Shown here in pieces: positions 26,910 to 35,651 of a stretch of DNA of 64,000 bases (position 1 is its first letter; the number at the start of each line of letters is the position of its first letter). Position numbers and translations under genes: made by a program. The notes under the pieces are model-generated. The model saw nothing but the letters and a program-made list of their open reading frames with translations, was not told the origin of the DNA and searched no databases. The stretch covers positions 264,368 to 328,367 of the forward strand of contig JAMBOW010000005.1 of assembly GCA_023715865.1 (NCBI GenBank), in the 5' to 3' direction. This stretch comes from Neobacillus mesonae (GTDB taxonomy: Bacteria; Bacillota; Bacilli; Paenibacillales; Paenibacillaceae).

Positions 26910-27028
26910 ACCTTTGAAAAACGAGATTTATATGCAGAATGGTTGCATTCCTGCTTGGATAAGACTTAAGATGGATGGAGTTTAATTAAAATCAAGCATG
27001 AGACTAGTACAAGCAGGGGGATTACAAC

Positions 27029-27982
27029 ATGACAAAGAAGGCAAAAGTTTACCTTAATCATGATGGCGGTGTAGATGATCTCGTTTCACTATTTATGCTG
27101 CTGCAAATGGATAATGTGGAAGTAACCGGCGTATCTGTTATTCCGGCAGACGGTTATCTGGAGCCGGCAACCGATGCAAGCCGTAAAATTATAGATCGTT
27201 TCAGCACGTATCCGGTTGAAGTGGCAAAGTCCAATTCACGCGGTAAAAACCCTTTCCCAAGCGATTGGAGAATTCACTCCTATTTCGTTGATGCACTCCC
27301 TATTCTCAATGAATCAGGAAAGATGGAGGCACCTTTATCGGAGCTGCCTGCGCACAAGCATATTATAGAAACGCTGAAAAAGACAGAAGAGAAGACGGTG
27401 CTTCTGTTCACAGGCCCGCTTACTGACCTTTCCCGTGCGCTTGAGGAAGCGCCGGAAATCGAGGAGAAAATTGATCGTCTTGTCTGGATGGGCGGTACAT
27501 TCCAGAATGGTAATGTTCAAGAGCCGGAGCATGATGGGACGGCGGAATGGAATGTGTATTGGGATCCAGAAGCAGCTCACCACATCTGGCAGACAGGAAT
27601 TGAAATTGACCTGGTAGCCCTGGAGAGCACCAATAAGGTTCCACTTACTCCTGCTGTTCGTAATCTCTGGGCAAAGGATCGTAATTACGAGGGTGTAGAC
27701 TTCCTGGGCAACTGTTACGCTGGAGTGCCTCCGCTCGTATACAGTGAGACCAACTCCACTTATTATCTGTGGGATGTGCTGACAACTGCTGCTGTTGGCC
27801 GTGAAGATCTCGTAACTCGTAAGCTTGTAAACTGTACTGTTATTCCGGATGGACCGAGTCAAGGGCGGACTGTAGAAGATCCGAACGGCAAACCGGTAAA
27901 TCTGGTATACGATACCGATCCGGATGCATTTTTTGCTTACCTTGTTGAGCTTGCGAAAAAAGCAGCTCCTAAACGCTATTAA
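27029..27982 (+). CDS. Nucleoside hydrolase family protein with altered active site
   Basis: 317-residue protein of the inosine-uridine nucleoside hydrolase fold. The N-terminal calcium motif DxDxGxDD reads NHDGGVDD, so the first Asp is Asn while the other three are kept. LFTGPLTDL and RLVWMGGTF follow, and the usual C-terminal His-Asp-Pro motif reads LWDVLTT, so the His is Trp and the Asp is kept. Such changes suggest a shifted substrate rather than a dead enzyme. GGGGG lies before the ATG. It is monocistronic, 4 kb from a second, canonical copy at 31194. Confidence 0.88.
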   Translation: MTKKAKVYLNHDGGVDDLVSLFMLLQMDNVEVTGVSVIPADGYLEPATDASRKIIDRFSTYPVEVAKSNSRGKNPFPSDWRIHSYFVDALPILNESGKMEAPLSELPAHKHIIETLKKTEEKTVLLFTGPLTDLSRALEEAPEIEEKIDRLVWMGGTFQNGNVQEPEHDGTAEWNVYWDPEAAHHIWQTGIEIDLVALESTNKVPLTPAVRNLWAKDRNYEGVDFLGNCYAGVPPLVYSETNSTYYLWDVLTTAAVGREDLVTRKLVNCTVIPDGPSQGRTVEDPNGKPVNLVYDTDPDAFFAYLVELAKKAAPKRY

Positions 27983-28002
27983 TCGTTCCTGACGTCATCT
28001 GA

Positions 28003-28056
28003 CCGCTGCCTGAATCCGGCTTTTATGCCATTTATGGATTTGGGCAGCGGTTTTTT
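28003..28056 (+). terminator. Intrinsic terminator
   Basis: Outer stem CCGCTGCC / GGCAGCGG with an inner AATCC/GGATT pairing, followed by six Ts. Confidence 0.87.
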
Positions 28057-28192
28057 ATATCCTTTCATGCTGTTTTTCAAGCGGACTTTGTTTTGGTAAA
28101 ATGATGTGATGCGTCTTAAACAACGGAAGATCATGCGTATGGCAGGAGATGAAATGTCTCATGGGCGCTTACGGAGAAAGGATTTTTTTATA

Positions 28193-28915
28193 ATGAATGA
28201 TAAGTTGGTTATATGTATTCCAGGTCAGTGGAAGGATCGAGAGAAGCTGTCTCGTTCGGTACAGAAGAAAAGCCGCAGCGAATATGTGCTGGCCGATGAT
28301 TTGCTGATGGATGTAAAGCGTAACAGGGCGTTTGAGGTCCAATTCCAGGAGCGTGATGCTGAGCTTTCGGAAGCCTTTTATTATGCTGACAGAGGAATTA
28401 TGAACGATAAAATGCTGCAAAAGCTAGATAAGCATACACATGTCTTATATTTGAAGAGCTATATGGGAAGCCTTGAGTCCGTTCAAAGAATAGTGCCGGC
28501 AGTGCAGCTGCTTCTGAAGAGCGGCGGGCTCGCGGTCAGCATACAAAATTCAGGAAAAGCCTTTACACCCGAAGAATGGGGCAAGCTGACAGATGAGGCC
28601 AGATTGGATCAGCTGCTGCATACCTTTGTCAGCTACCGCCAGAACGAGCAGTACTATTACTCTTGTGGAATGCAGATGCTGGGTCTCCCGGAGGCTGCTA
28701 TCAGTATCGATACCGATCCGGATGCTTCGATGCAGGTCATGTCTCAATTTTTATACAGCTTGATGGCTCACGAGGAAGATGACAGCAATCAGGAAACAGA
28801 GTTTAAACTGTACGGCCGGACTTATTCAAGTCAGCATTATATCGAATGTTTTAATGAGGAAGAGCCAAATTTTTATAATCCGCACGGCATGTACATTCTA
28901 ACGGAAGTGATGTAG
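28193..28915 (+). CDS. DUF4261-like protein
   Basis: 240 residues from the ATG at 28193, preceded by AGAAAGGA; the frame opens at 28106, but the extra 29 residues are basic and without a ribosome site. The middle part (IVPAVQLLLKSGGLAVSIQN to KAFTPEEWGKL) and the C-terminal SSQHYIECFNEEEPNFYNPHG match my memory of DUF4261 proteins, which have no assigned function. No signal peptide or membrane segment. Monocistronic. Confidence 0.65.
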   Translation: MNDKLVICIPGQWKDREKLSRSVQKKSRSEYVLADDLLMDVKRNRAFEVQFQERDAELSEAFYYADRGIMNDKMLQKLDKHTHVLYLKSYMGSLESVQRIVPAVQLLLKSGGLAVSIQNSGKAFTPEEWGKLTDEARLDQLLHTFVSYRQNEQYYYSCGMQMLGLPEAAISIDTDPDASMQVMSQFLYSLMAHEEDDSNQETEFKLYGRTYSSQHYIECFNEEEPNFYNPHGMYILTEVM

Positions 28916-28940
28916 AAGTAAGCTGCCGAATGGACGTGAG

Positions 28941-28972
28941 AAATCTCCAAGATTATTCTTGGAGATTTTTTT
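28941..28972 (+). terminator. Intrinsic terminator
   Basis: 11-bp perfect stem AAATCTCCAAG with a 6-nt loop, running directly into seven Ts. Confidence 0.9.
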
Positions 28973-29038
28973 ATACGTAAGGTACATCAGAAATAATAAG
29001 TCTTAGCTCTACTGAGGGTTAACGTTATATTTTTTGAA

Positions 29039-29293
29039 GTGTATGGTAATTCTATTTGGGCAGGATACAATAACGACTTCGTTGAAATACTTGTGTATAC
29101 ATCAGCGAGGGTTGGTGTTTCTAAAAAGGCAGCTGCGGAGGCGCCTCATTTGGAAGTCATGTATTACCGAATGATTGGCTGGGCAACGATACTGATGGGT
29201 TTTTTGTATTTTCCGGCAGTGCTGAAGAAGCATAATACAGGTCTTCCGAATAAAACACGGCTGTTACCCTTAATAATGTTCGTGTTTAGATAA
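29039..29293 (+). CDS. Doubtful small ORF, possible remnant of a membrane protein
   Basis: 84 codons with one hydrophobic segment (YRMIGWATILMGFLYFPAV). There is no proper ribosome site before the ATG (a weak TTTTTTGAAG), and the first half looks unlike the start of a protein. It may be a decayed gene fragment. No family recognised. Confidence 0.25.
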   Translation: MYGNSIWAGYNNDFVEILVYTSARVGVSKKAAAEAPHLEVMYYRMIGWATILMGFLYFPAVLKKHNTGLPNKTRLLPLIMFVFR

Positions 29294-29320
29294 TCTTTTG
29301 TGTAATATATTCCTATTCAC

Positions 29321-29349
29321 TTGCTTGAATCCGAATGATTATGTATAAT
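29321..29349 (+). promoter_or_regulatory. Promoter of the MpsC-like gene
   Basis: TTGCTT at 29321 and perfect TATAAT at 29344, 17 bp apart, about 60 bases before the start. Confidence 0.55.
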
Positions 29350-29410
29350 CAAACCTGTGAGATGTCCGAATGTACGGTAGTATCTTTCGAAAAGTAAAGG
29401 TGGTATCTGA

Positions 29411-29758
29411 ATGCAACTGGACACGAACGAGAATAAGAAGAAGATGTGCCAGATTTACAATGAAGTATCGAAGGAGCTTTTCGGATTCGGCACGACCCTC
29501 CTGAAGGCTAGTGTTGACGATCGAATCGTTACCTTTTATGCGAAGCACCGCCGTTCACCGCGTTCGGCTGCTCTTGAAGGGGAAGCCCCTGAACTTAAGC
29601 AGGAAGTCGATTTTCGAATGTCTCTTCTATACAAGAAGATCTTTCGGGACAAGCTTGAGGAGCAGATGGACCTTGAGATAGAAGCATTGCTGAGAGATTA
29701 TGACGCACCGACGCAAATCGCGATTACGACGCTGATTTTGCGCGAAGAAGAGTCTTAA
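29411..29758 (+). CDS. DUF2294 / MpsC family protein
   Basis: 115-residue soluble protein. The start resembles DUF2294: QIYNEVSKELFGFGTTLLKA, then IVTFYAKHRRSP and EVDFRMSLLYKKIFRDKLEE. The family is now often named after MpsC of staphylococci, linked to a sodium-translocating, membrane-potential-generating system, but the other Mps genes are not near, so that function should not be assumed. AAAGGTGG stands 7 bases before the ATG. Confidence 0.68.
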   Translation: MQLDTNENKKKMCQIYNEVSKELFGFGTTLLKASVDDRIVTFYAKHRRSPRSAALEGEAPELKQEVDFRMSLLYKKIFRDKLEEQMDLEIEALLRDYDAPTQIAITTLILREEES

Positions 29759-29884
29759 CATAGGGTAGATGCAGAGAGTGCCTGTGCATCTTGCCTCACA
29801 TATTACGGCAATCAACTTCGGATCAAATCTGGAGGAGAACCAGTGAATTTTTTAGCGGGTGTCGCTTTTTCTTTGTTTACGAAG

Positions 29885-29926
29885 AAAAGTGTTCTTGTAC
29901 ATTTACAAGGATACTTTTCTTTTTTT
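29885..29926 (+). terminator. Terminator in the leader of the Pot-like binding-protein gene
   Basis: Stem AAAAGT...ACTTTT with inner CTTGT/ACAAG, followed by CTTTTTTTG. It ends about 60 bases before the binding-protein start, so it either ends the previous unit or acts as an attenuator. Confidence 0.7.
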
Positions 29927-29984
29927 GTTTCATATTAGAGCCATATCAAAATGACGAAAGACTCTAAGGGGGATATTTTTAGTT

Positions 29985-31025
29985 ATGAAAAAGGTATTAG
30001 CAGGTATTACGAGTGTTGCTTTGGCATCTATGCTTCTGGCAGGCTGCGGCGGAGGACAAGGAGCTGCTAAAGAAAAATTGGTTATCTCCACATGGGGATT
30101 CTCAGAGGAATTCTTTAATGAAGAAGTCTATGCTCCGTTTGAAAAAGAACATAATGTCGATATCGTGGTTGAAGTCGGCAACAACGCAGAGCGTCTGAAC
30201 AAAATTCGTCAAGGCACTTCGCAAGTAGATATTGTATACCTGTCTGACTATTATGCACAGCAAGGAATCGCGGAAGGCTTGTTCGAAACCGTTGACCGTG
30301 CAAACATTCCAAATATCGAAAATATCTATGATTCCGCAAAAGCTCCGCTTGGAGAAGACTACGGCCCGGCCTATACGGTAGGTCAATTGGGAATTGCATA
30401 TAATCCGAACCTGGTTAAGAACGAAGTCACTTCATGGAGCGATCTGTGGAGCGATGAATTTGCAGGCAACCTGACTTTGCCGAACATTACAGCTACAGCA
30501 GGTCCTATGATTCTTGATGCAGCTTCTACGGTTGCAGGCAACACCGCTTTTAATGAGGATGCAGCGTTTACTGAGCTGACTAAATTGAAAGACAATGTTG
30601 TGAAGTTCTACAGCCAAACCTCAGAGTATGTCAACATGTTCGCTCAAGAGGAGATTGCGGGCGGACCAATTATGGAGATGTACTTCAAGGATATTCAGGC
30701 TGCAGTTCCTGAAGCGAAGTTTGTAACGCCTAGCGAAGGCGCTTATGCCGTAATGAACACAGTCAATGTAGTCAAAGGCACGAAAAACAAGGAGCTTGCA
30801 GAAGAGTTTATCAACTGGCAGCTGAGTGAGGAAGTACAAACCGCTTCTGCTAAAGCTAAAGTCGATTCCCCTGTTAATGTGAACGTGAAGCTGACAGAAG
30901 AGGAAGCGCAAGGCATAACTTACGGAGCAGACGTAGTAGACAAGCTTAAGCTGCTGGATATGGAGTTTGTTAACAACAATGCGCCAGTTTGGACAGACCG
31001 CTGGAACCGTGAGATCGCAAACTAA
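29985..31025 (+). CDS. Pot-like extracellular solute-binding lipoprotein
   Basis: 346 residues with signal peptide and lipobox LLAGC (Cys about residue 21). The body resembles PotD and iron-type binding proteins (LVISTWGFSEEFFNEEVYAP, GQLGIAYNPNLV, EEFINWQLSEEVQ). It opens a cluster that continues, after a strong terminator, with a nucleoside hydrolase, two PotB/PotC-like permeases and a PotA-like ATPase. Because a nucleoside hydrolase lies inside that operon, the ligand may be a nucleoside or base rather than a polyamine (inference). The intervening terminator would give more binding protein than permease, a common arrangement. Confidence 0.85.
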   Translation: MKKVLAGITSVALASMLLAGCGGGQGAAKEKLVISTWGFSEEFFNEEVYAPFEKEHNVDIVVEVGNNAERLNKIRQGTSQVDIVYLSDYYAQQGIAEGLFETVDRANIPNIENIYDSAKAPLGEDYGPAYTVGQLGIAYNPNLVKNEVTSWSDLWSDEFAGNLTLPNITATAGPMILDAASTVAGNTAFNEDAAFTELTKLKDNVVKFYSQTSEYVNMFAQEEIAGGPIMEMYFKDIQAAVPEAKFVTPSEGAYAVMNTVNVVKGTKNKELAEEFINWQLSEEVQTASAKAKVDSPVNVNVKLTEEEAQGITYGADVVDKLKLLDMEFVNNNAPVWTDRWNREIAN

Positions 31026-31067
31026 GCACTACGCACACAGATTAGTAAGACAGATAGATTTCATGAT

Positions 31068-31115
31068 CAAGATCTAGATTGAAGAGAGCAACCATCTAGA
31101 TCTTGCTCTTTTTTT
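31068..31115 (+). terminator. Terminator between binding-protein gene and the rest of the importer operon
   Basis: 12-bp perfect stem CAAGATCTAGAT / ATCTAGATCTTG followed by CTC and seven Ts. Partial read-through would set the ratio between binding protein and downstream genes. Confidence 0.85.
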
Positions 31116-31193
31116 GACAGTGAATGGATGAACATAATCGGAGTCTCCTTCAATAGTGAAGGAGACGAGGATAAAAGCAAAGGAGGCACTTGT

Positions 31194-32138
31194 ATGAATC
31201 CGATTCTTTTAGACGTAGATACAGGTATTGATGACGCACTGGCTGTTATGCTTGCAGTGCAAACGCGCAAGGAAGATATCGTCTGCATTACGACGGTATG
31301 CGGAAACGTGTCCCTGGATCAAGCGACAGAGAACACCTGTAAAATTCTCGATTTCATTAAGGCTGGCTCCATCCCGGTTTACCGGGGTTCGGAGGGTCCC
31401 CTTATCCGGAAGTCGCATTATGAGCATCGTGTTCACGGTCAGGATGGCCTAGGCGGTGCGCTGGCTGATTATCAAGCTGCGAAGCAGGCAGACGCAGGAT
31501 TTGCCCCGGATCGTATCATTGAAACGGTTATGGAGCGACCTGGAGAAGTTACGCTGATCATGACAGGCCCGCTGACGAATTTGGCTCTTGCTTTGCTGAA
31601 GAGACCGGATTTGGTTCAATATGTGCGAGAAGTGATCTTTATGGGCGGCGTTGTTAAGGGGAAGGGTAACATTACCCCGGTGGCTGAGTACAACACCTAT
31701 GCAGATCCAGAAGCTGCACGCATCGTGCTGCAAGCCGGGTTCCCTAAGCTGACTCAGGTCGGTCTTGATGTGACACGTCAAACCCTGCTGACTGAAGCAC
31801 ATATAAACCGTCTGTCAAATCCAGCGATCCGGGATTATGTAGCGCAAAGCACAGCGATTTACATTAAACGCTACGAAGAAATGAACGGGGTTCGCGCTTG
31901 TGCCCTCCATGATCCTCTTGCTGTAGGGGTTGCACTGAATCCCGATTTTGTAACGAGAAACGCTTATTACGTAGATGTCGAAACGTCGAGCCGTCTGTGC
32001 GACGGACAGATGGTGTGCGACTTCCAGAACCGCTGGGGGCATGCTGCCAATGTGCTGGTCTGCGAGGAAGTCAATCAGGCCGCGTTCCTTGATCATTTTA
32101 TCGAAGCACTCAACAAACCTATTGGAGCAGGTAAATGA
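31194..32138 (+). CDS. Nucleoside hydrolase (inosine-uridine preferring family)
   Basis: Cleaves the N-glycosidic bond of ribonucleosides to base and ribose. All canonical residues are there: LDVDTGIDDALAVML at the N-terminus (calcium and ribose binding), MTGPLTNLALAL, VIFMGGVV, the NTYADPEAA motif, and ALHDPLAVG with the catalytic His-Asp near residue 240. The frame opens at 31128, but AAAGGAGG points to the ATG at 31194 (314 residues, the family length). The stop overlaps the permease start by four bases, so hydrolase and importer are translated together, implying that imported nucleosides are cleaved at once. Confidence 0.93.
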   Translation: MNPILLDVDTGIDDALAVMLAVQTRKEDIVCITTVCGNVSLDQATENTCKILDFIKAGSIPVYRGSEGPLIRKSHYEHRVHGQDGLGGALADYQAAKQADAGFAPDRIIETVMERPGEVTLIMTGPLTNLALALLKRPDLVQYVREVIFMGGVVKGKGNITPVAEYNTYADPEAARIVLQAGFPKLTQVGLDVTRQTLLTEAHINRLSNPAIRDYVAQSTAIYIKRYEEMNGVRACALHDPLAVGVALNPDFVTRNAYYVDVETSSRLCDGQMVCDFQNRWGHAANVLVCEEVNQAAFLDHFIEALNKPIGAGK

Positions 32139-32956
32139 AAAACAAATACGCATACTATCTCCTCTTGCCGGGGTCCCTGTTTCTGTTCCTCTTCATGGTC
32201 ATTCCGATCGTTCTTACGATCGGCTCAACCTTTGTGCAGGAAGGGTCCTTTACGCTTGCGGGGTATCAACACTTTTTACAAGACACTTATTTTCTAAAAA
32301 TACTCCTGACTACACTGCAGGTCAGCGTCATCACAACGCTTTTATGTATTCTGCTCGGGTTTCCAACAGCGTATTTTATTGCTAAACGGAGCCCGCGCAA
32401 AAAAGCGATCCTGATTGCGCTCGCGATCTTCCCGATGCTGACAAGCCCGGTGGTTCGTTCCTTCAGCTGGATGATTATTCTCGGCCGCAAGGGATTAGTC
32501 AATAATGCACTAGTCGGTCTTGGCATTATTAATGAGCCGCTGAATCTGCTCTATACACCGATTTCGATTACGATTGGTCTCTTGCACTTGTTCCTGCCGA
32601 TCATGATCATTTCGCTCGTGGGTGTGCTGGAGAATATTGATACAGATCTGATTAAAGCGGCTGAAAGTCTTGGCGCTTCACGATTCACTGCGTTTAGACG
32701 CATCGTATTCCCGCTGGCTGTTCCGGGTCTCGTACTGGGCTCCACGCTGGTGTTCGTCGGCAGTCTGACGGCATATACGACACCTGCACTGCTCGGAGGG
32801 AAGGAACGCGTCGTATCCACGTTCTTGTATCAGAACGCGATGACGCTGAATGATTGGTTCCTGGCGTCGGTTATTGCAACGATTATGATTGTCATTACGT
32901 TTATTGTCGTCGGTCTGATGAACAAGGCGGCTAACAAATTAAATCCGAAGGGGTAA
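32135..32956 (+). CDS. ABC transporter permease, PotB-like
   Basis: 273 residues, six transmembrane helices, EAA loop LIKAAESLGASRFTAFRRIV near residues 170-190. Starts in an ATGA overlap with the nucleoside hydrolase. Relatives belong to the polyamine/opine/iron group of importers. It pairs with the next permease. Confidence 0.9.
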   Translation: MKNKYAYYLLLPGSLFLFLFMVIPIVLTIGSTFVQEGSFTLAGYQHFLQDTYFLKILLTTLQVSVITTLLCILLGFPTAYFIAKRSPRKKAILIALAIFPMLTSPVVRSFSWMIILGRKGLVNNALVGLGIINEPLNLLYTPISITIGLLHLFLPIMIISLVGVLENIDTDLIKAAESLGASRFTAFRRIVFPLAVPGLVLGSTLVFVGSLTAYTTPALLGGKERVVSTFLYQNAMTLNDWFLASVIATIMIVITFIVVGLMNKAANKLNPKG

Positions 32957-32961
32957 ACAAC

Positions 32962-33750
32962 ATGCGGGAGAAAAATATCGGGCTCAGCCTGATCAGTCTG
33001 CTGGTCTTCATCTTTCTGTTGGGCCCGCTTCTGATTATTGCTGCCAGTTCATTTGAACCGGGGACGGTACTCAAATTTCCGCCGGAGGGCTTTTCGCTGC
33101 GGTGGTATGAAAATATTTTTGAACAAGGAAGCTTCGTACGGACCTTCATGATATCGGTCATCATTTCACTTGCGGGAAATGTGCTCGCCCTATTAATCGG
33201 CGTGCCTGCCGCTTATGCGATCAGCCGCTTTCGGTTTAAAGGCCGGGATGCGCTGAATGCGATCTTTCTGTCACCGGTTCTTATACCGGGAATCGTGCTA
33301 GGTTTTACACTTATGCGTTATTTGATCGTTGTGTATCAGCTGCCGCTGTATGCGGGACTGCTCATCGGTCACACAGTAATCATGCTTCCATTTATTATCC
33401 GCGTTATCGGTTCGAGCTTGTCGAACTTCGACTTCGCTATTGAAGAAGCAGCACTGAGTCTTGGCGCAGGACGGTTCTTGACTTTCTTTAAAGTGGTCCT
33501 GCCAAACATTAAATCCGGTATCATTGCCGCGATTCTGATTGCCTTTTTGGAATCATTCAACAACGTCGACATTTCCGTCTTTATGACCGGTCCAGGGGTA
33601 AGCACCCTGCCGATCCAGATGCTCACATATGTAGAGAATTATTTTGACCCGACAATTGCGGCGATTTCCGTGCTGCTTATGGTTGTCACCGGGGCATTTA
33701 TGTTCCTGATTGAACGGATGATGGGTCTGTCCTATTTCACGAAACGCTAA
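32962..33750 (+). CDS. ABC transporter permease, PotC-like
   Basis: 262 residues with six helices; the EAA loop reads AIEEAALSLGAGRFLTFFKV. Five bases after the first permease with GAAGGGG before the ATG, clearly the same operon. FEPGTVLKFPPEGFSLRWYE in the first loop is typical of the PotC group. Confidence 0.9.
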   Translation: MREKNIGLSLISLLVFIFLLGPLLIIAASSFEPGTVLKFPPEGFSLRWYENIFEQGSFVRTFMISVIISLAGNVLALLIGVPAAYAISRFRFKGRDALNAIFLSPVLIPGIVLGFTLMRYLIVVYQLPLYAGLLIGHTVIMLPFIIRVIGSSLSNFDFAIEEAALSLGAGRFLTFFKVVLPNIKSGIIAAILIAFLESFNNVDISVFMTGPGVSTLPIQMLTYVENYFDPTIAAISVLLMVVTGAFMFLIERMMGLSYFTKR

Positions 33751-33771
33751 AAACAGGAGGCACTTTAGATT

Positions 33772-34833
33772 ATGGCATTGCTAACTTTGGACAAAGTCTC
33801 GGTTGCCTATGACAACAATTATATTCTTAAGGATTTTGATCTGGCGCTTGAAAAGGGACAGCTTATCTCCCTGCTCGGCCCGAGCGGCTGCGGCAAAACA
33901 ACAACACTTCGCCTTATTGCCGGCTTCCTTGAAGCGAAAGACGGCAAGTTTACGTTTGATGGTAAAGATTACACCCGCGTCCCTGTGAACAAACGCAATT
34001 TCGGCTTTGTGTTTCAGAGCTATGCGCTGTTCCCGCATTTGTCAGTATATGAGAACGTTGCGTTTGGACTAAAAATGCGCAAGGTGAAGGATGATGAGGT
34101 TCGAAAACGGGTTATGCGTATTCTCGAGGTTGTCAGCCTCGCCGGGTTTGAGAAAAGACTGCCGCAGGAGCTGTCTGGCGGTCAGCGCCAGCGTGTTGCG
34201 ATTGCCCGTGCACTTGTTATTGAGCCGGATCTGCTGCTGTTTGACGAGCCGCTCAGTAACCTGGATGCAAACCTGCGGGTGAATATGCGCGTGGAGATCC
34301 GCCGCATTCAGCAGGAGCTTGGCATTACGACGGTTTATGTATCGCATGACCAAGAAGAGTGCTTCTCTATCTCCGACCGGGTAGCGATTATGAACAAGGG
34401 GAATGTGGAGCAGCTTGAGCGCCCGGAGACCATCTTTAAGTATCCGGCGACCGAGTTCGTTGCACGGTTTATCGGCTTCCATAACTTCGTTGAGTTCGAC
34501 GAGCGGAGCGAGCGGGATGGTATGATCGCGCTGCGTATCGGTGCGCGTCATTTTACGGCAACGAAGAACCCGGGCACACTTACGCCAGGAGCACGTAAAG
34601 GGGCGATTCGACCAGATGATCTTATCGTAACCGCTGCAGATGGAGGCGAACTGCTTGCTAATGCACTGCCTGGTGTAGTTAAAGTAAGCACATATCTCGG
34701 ACGCAGCTATCAGTATGTAGTAGAAACTGAACTTGGCGACTTTACCGCAAATCAGGAGATGGAGAGCTCGTATTTGAGCGGTCAGCGTGTGAACCTGATC
34801 TTCCCGCCTGAGAAGCTGGTACTGGTCGAGTAG
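33772..34833 (+). CDS. ABC transporter ATP-binding protein, PotA-like
   Basis: 353 residues. Walker A LGPSGCGKTT (about 36-45), signature ELSGGQRQR, Walker B LLLFDEPLSNLD, then a C-terminal TOBE domain with AIRPDDLIV. It powers the two permeases just upstream and closes the operon. The hairpin and tandem repeats that follow may end the transcript; no ordinary T-tract terminator is seen. Confidence 0.92.
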   Translation: MALLTLDKVSVAYDNNYILKDFDLALEKGQLISLLGPSGCGKTTTLRLIAGFLEAKDGKFTFDGKDYTRVPVNKRNFGFVFQSYALFPHLSVYENVAFGLKMRKVKDDEVRKRVMRILEVVSLAGFEKRLPQELSGGQRQRVAIARALVIEPDLLLFDEPLSNLDANLRVNMRVEIRRIQQELGITTVYVSHDQEECFSISDRVAIMNKGNVEQLERPETIFKYPATEFVARFIGFHNFVEFDERSERDGMIALRIGARHFTATKNPGTLTPGARKGAIRPDDLIVTAADGGELLANALPGVVKVSTYLGRSYQYVVETELGDFTANQEMESSYLSGQRVNLIFPPEKLVLVE

Positions 34834-34853
34834 TTATATATATTTTAGTTTTT

Positions 34854-34887
34854 GTGTCAGCGCAAGACGAAGGAATGCCGCTGACAC
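34854..34887. repeat. Hairpin at the head of the repeat array
   Basis: GTGTCAGCG and its perfect complement CGCTGACAC separated by 16 bases, ending exactly where the first 78-bp repeat begins. Confidence 0.75.
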
Positions 34888-35464
34888 GCCGGAGCGTGCG
34901 AAGCGCGAAGGCAAACCACAGCACTTTACGCATTTAGGGACGGTCGAGCGAAGCTCGCTGTCCCCGCCGAAGTGTGCGAAGCGCGAAGGCAGACCACAGC
35001 ACTTTACGCACTTAGGGACGGTCGAGCGAAGCTCACTGAGCCCGCCGGAGCGTGCAGAGCGCGAAAGCAGAACGCAGCACTTTACGCACTTAGGGACGGT
35101 CGAGTGAAGCTCGCTGTCCCTGCCGAAGCTTGCGAAGCGCGAAGGCAGACCACAGCACTTTATGCACTTAGGGACGGTCGAGTGAAGCTCGCTGTCCCTG
35201 CCGAAGCTTGCGAAGCGCGAAGGCAGACCACAGCACTTTATGCACTTAGGGACGGTCGAGTGAAGCTCGCTGTCCCCGCCGGAGCGTGCAGAGCGCGAAG
35301 GCAGAACGCAGCACTTTATGCACTTAGGGACGGTCGAGTGAAGCTCGCTGTCCCCGCCGGAGCGTGCGAAGCGCGAAGGTAGAACGCAGCACTTTATGCA
35401 CTTAGGGACGGTCGAGTGAAGCTCGCTGTCCCCGCCGAAGCACGCAAAGCGCTGAGGCAATACG
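34888..35464. repeat. Tandem array of a 78-bp unit, seven copies plus a partial eighth
   Basis: Units start at 34888, 34966, 35044, 35122, 35200, 35278 and 35356, with a partial copy from 35434. The landmark GGGACGGTCGAG recurs at exactly 78-base steps from 34937. Each unit contains a hairpin (GGGAC, CGAG, loop, CTCG, GTCCC) and a smaller one around CGTGC-GAA-GCGCG. Copies 4 and 5 differ at only one base, which suggests recent duplication; copy 2 has changes (ACTGAGCCC) that break the main stem. Because 78 is a multiple of three, open frames cross the array on both strands, but neither has a ribosome site or protein-like composition. Confidence 0.93.
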
Positions 35465-35480
35465 TTTTTGGCGCACAAGA

Positions 35481-35527
35481 GCAGTGCGATGGCGATGTCT
35501 GACGGTGGATTACCTGTCAGGCACTGA
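35481..35527. repeat. Nested inverted repeat after the array
   Basis: CAGTGC...GCACTG enclosing CTGAC...GTCAG. Function unknown; a possible terminator-like fold without T-tract. Confidence 0.5.
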
Positions 35528-35600
35528 GCGCCGCGGCTCTACACACTAACGTAAACATAGCAAGTTTGAACCAAACTAATAAACCGCCAATTCCGGGTGT

Positions 35601-35642
35601 CCAGAGGGCAGCGTCCTCTGGGGCCCTCCCTGTCAGGGAGGG
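35601..35642. repeat. Two adjacent perfect hairpins before adenine deaminase
   Basis: CCAGAGG/CCTCTGG (7-nt loop) is followed two bases later by CCCTCCCT/AGGGAGGG (3-nt loop). The second arm ends a few bases before the GGGAGGG that serves as ribosome site of the next gene, so folding could affect translation. A family of similar G/C-rich intergenic elements exists in Bacillota, from memory. Confidence 0.65.
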
Positions 35643-35651
35643 TTTGGGAGG

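Noticed and set aside
34888..35464. CRISPR array
   Set aside because: The 78-bp units repeat along their full length with no unique spacers, and no cas genes lie nearby; the Cas4-like domain at 10.3 kb belongs to a helicase fusion.
34834..35478. Minus-strand ORF of 214 codons giving a Cys-rich 26-residue repeat protein, and a 136-codon plus-strand ORF
   Set aside because: They arise because the 78-bp repeat is a multiple of three and lacks stops. Neither has a ribosome site, and both strands are open equally, so they are better seen as a non-coding array.
35479..35651. Purine riboswitch before adenine deaminase
   Set aside because: The conserved junction and loop sequences are not present; only simple hairpins are seen.
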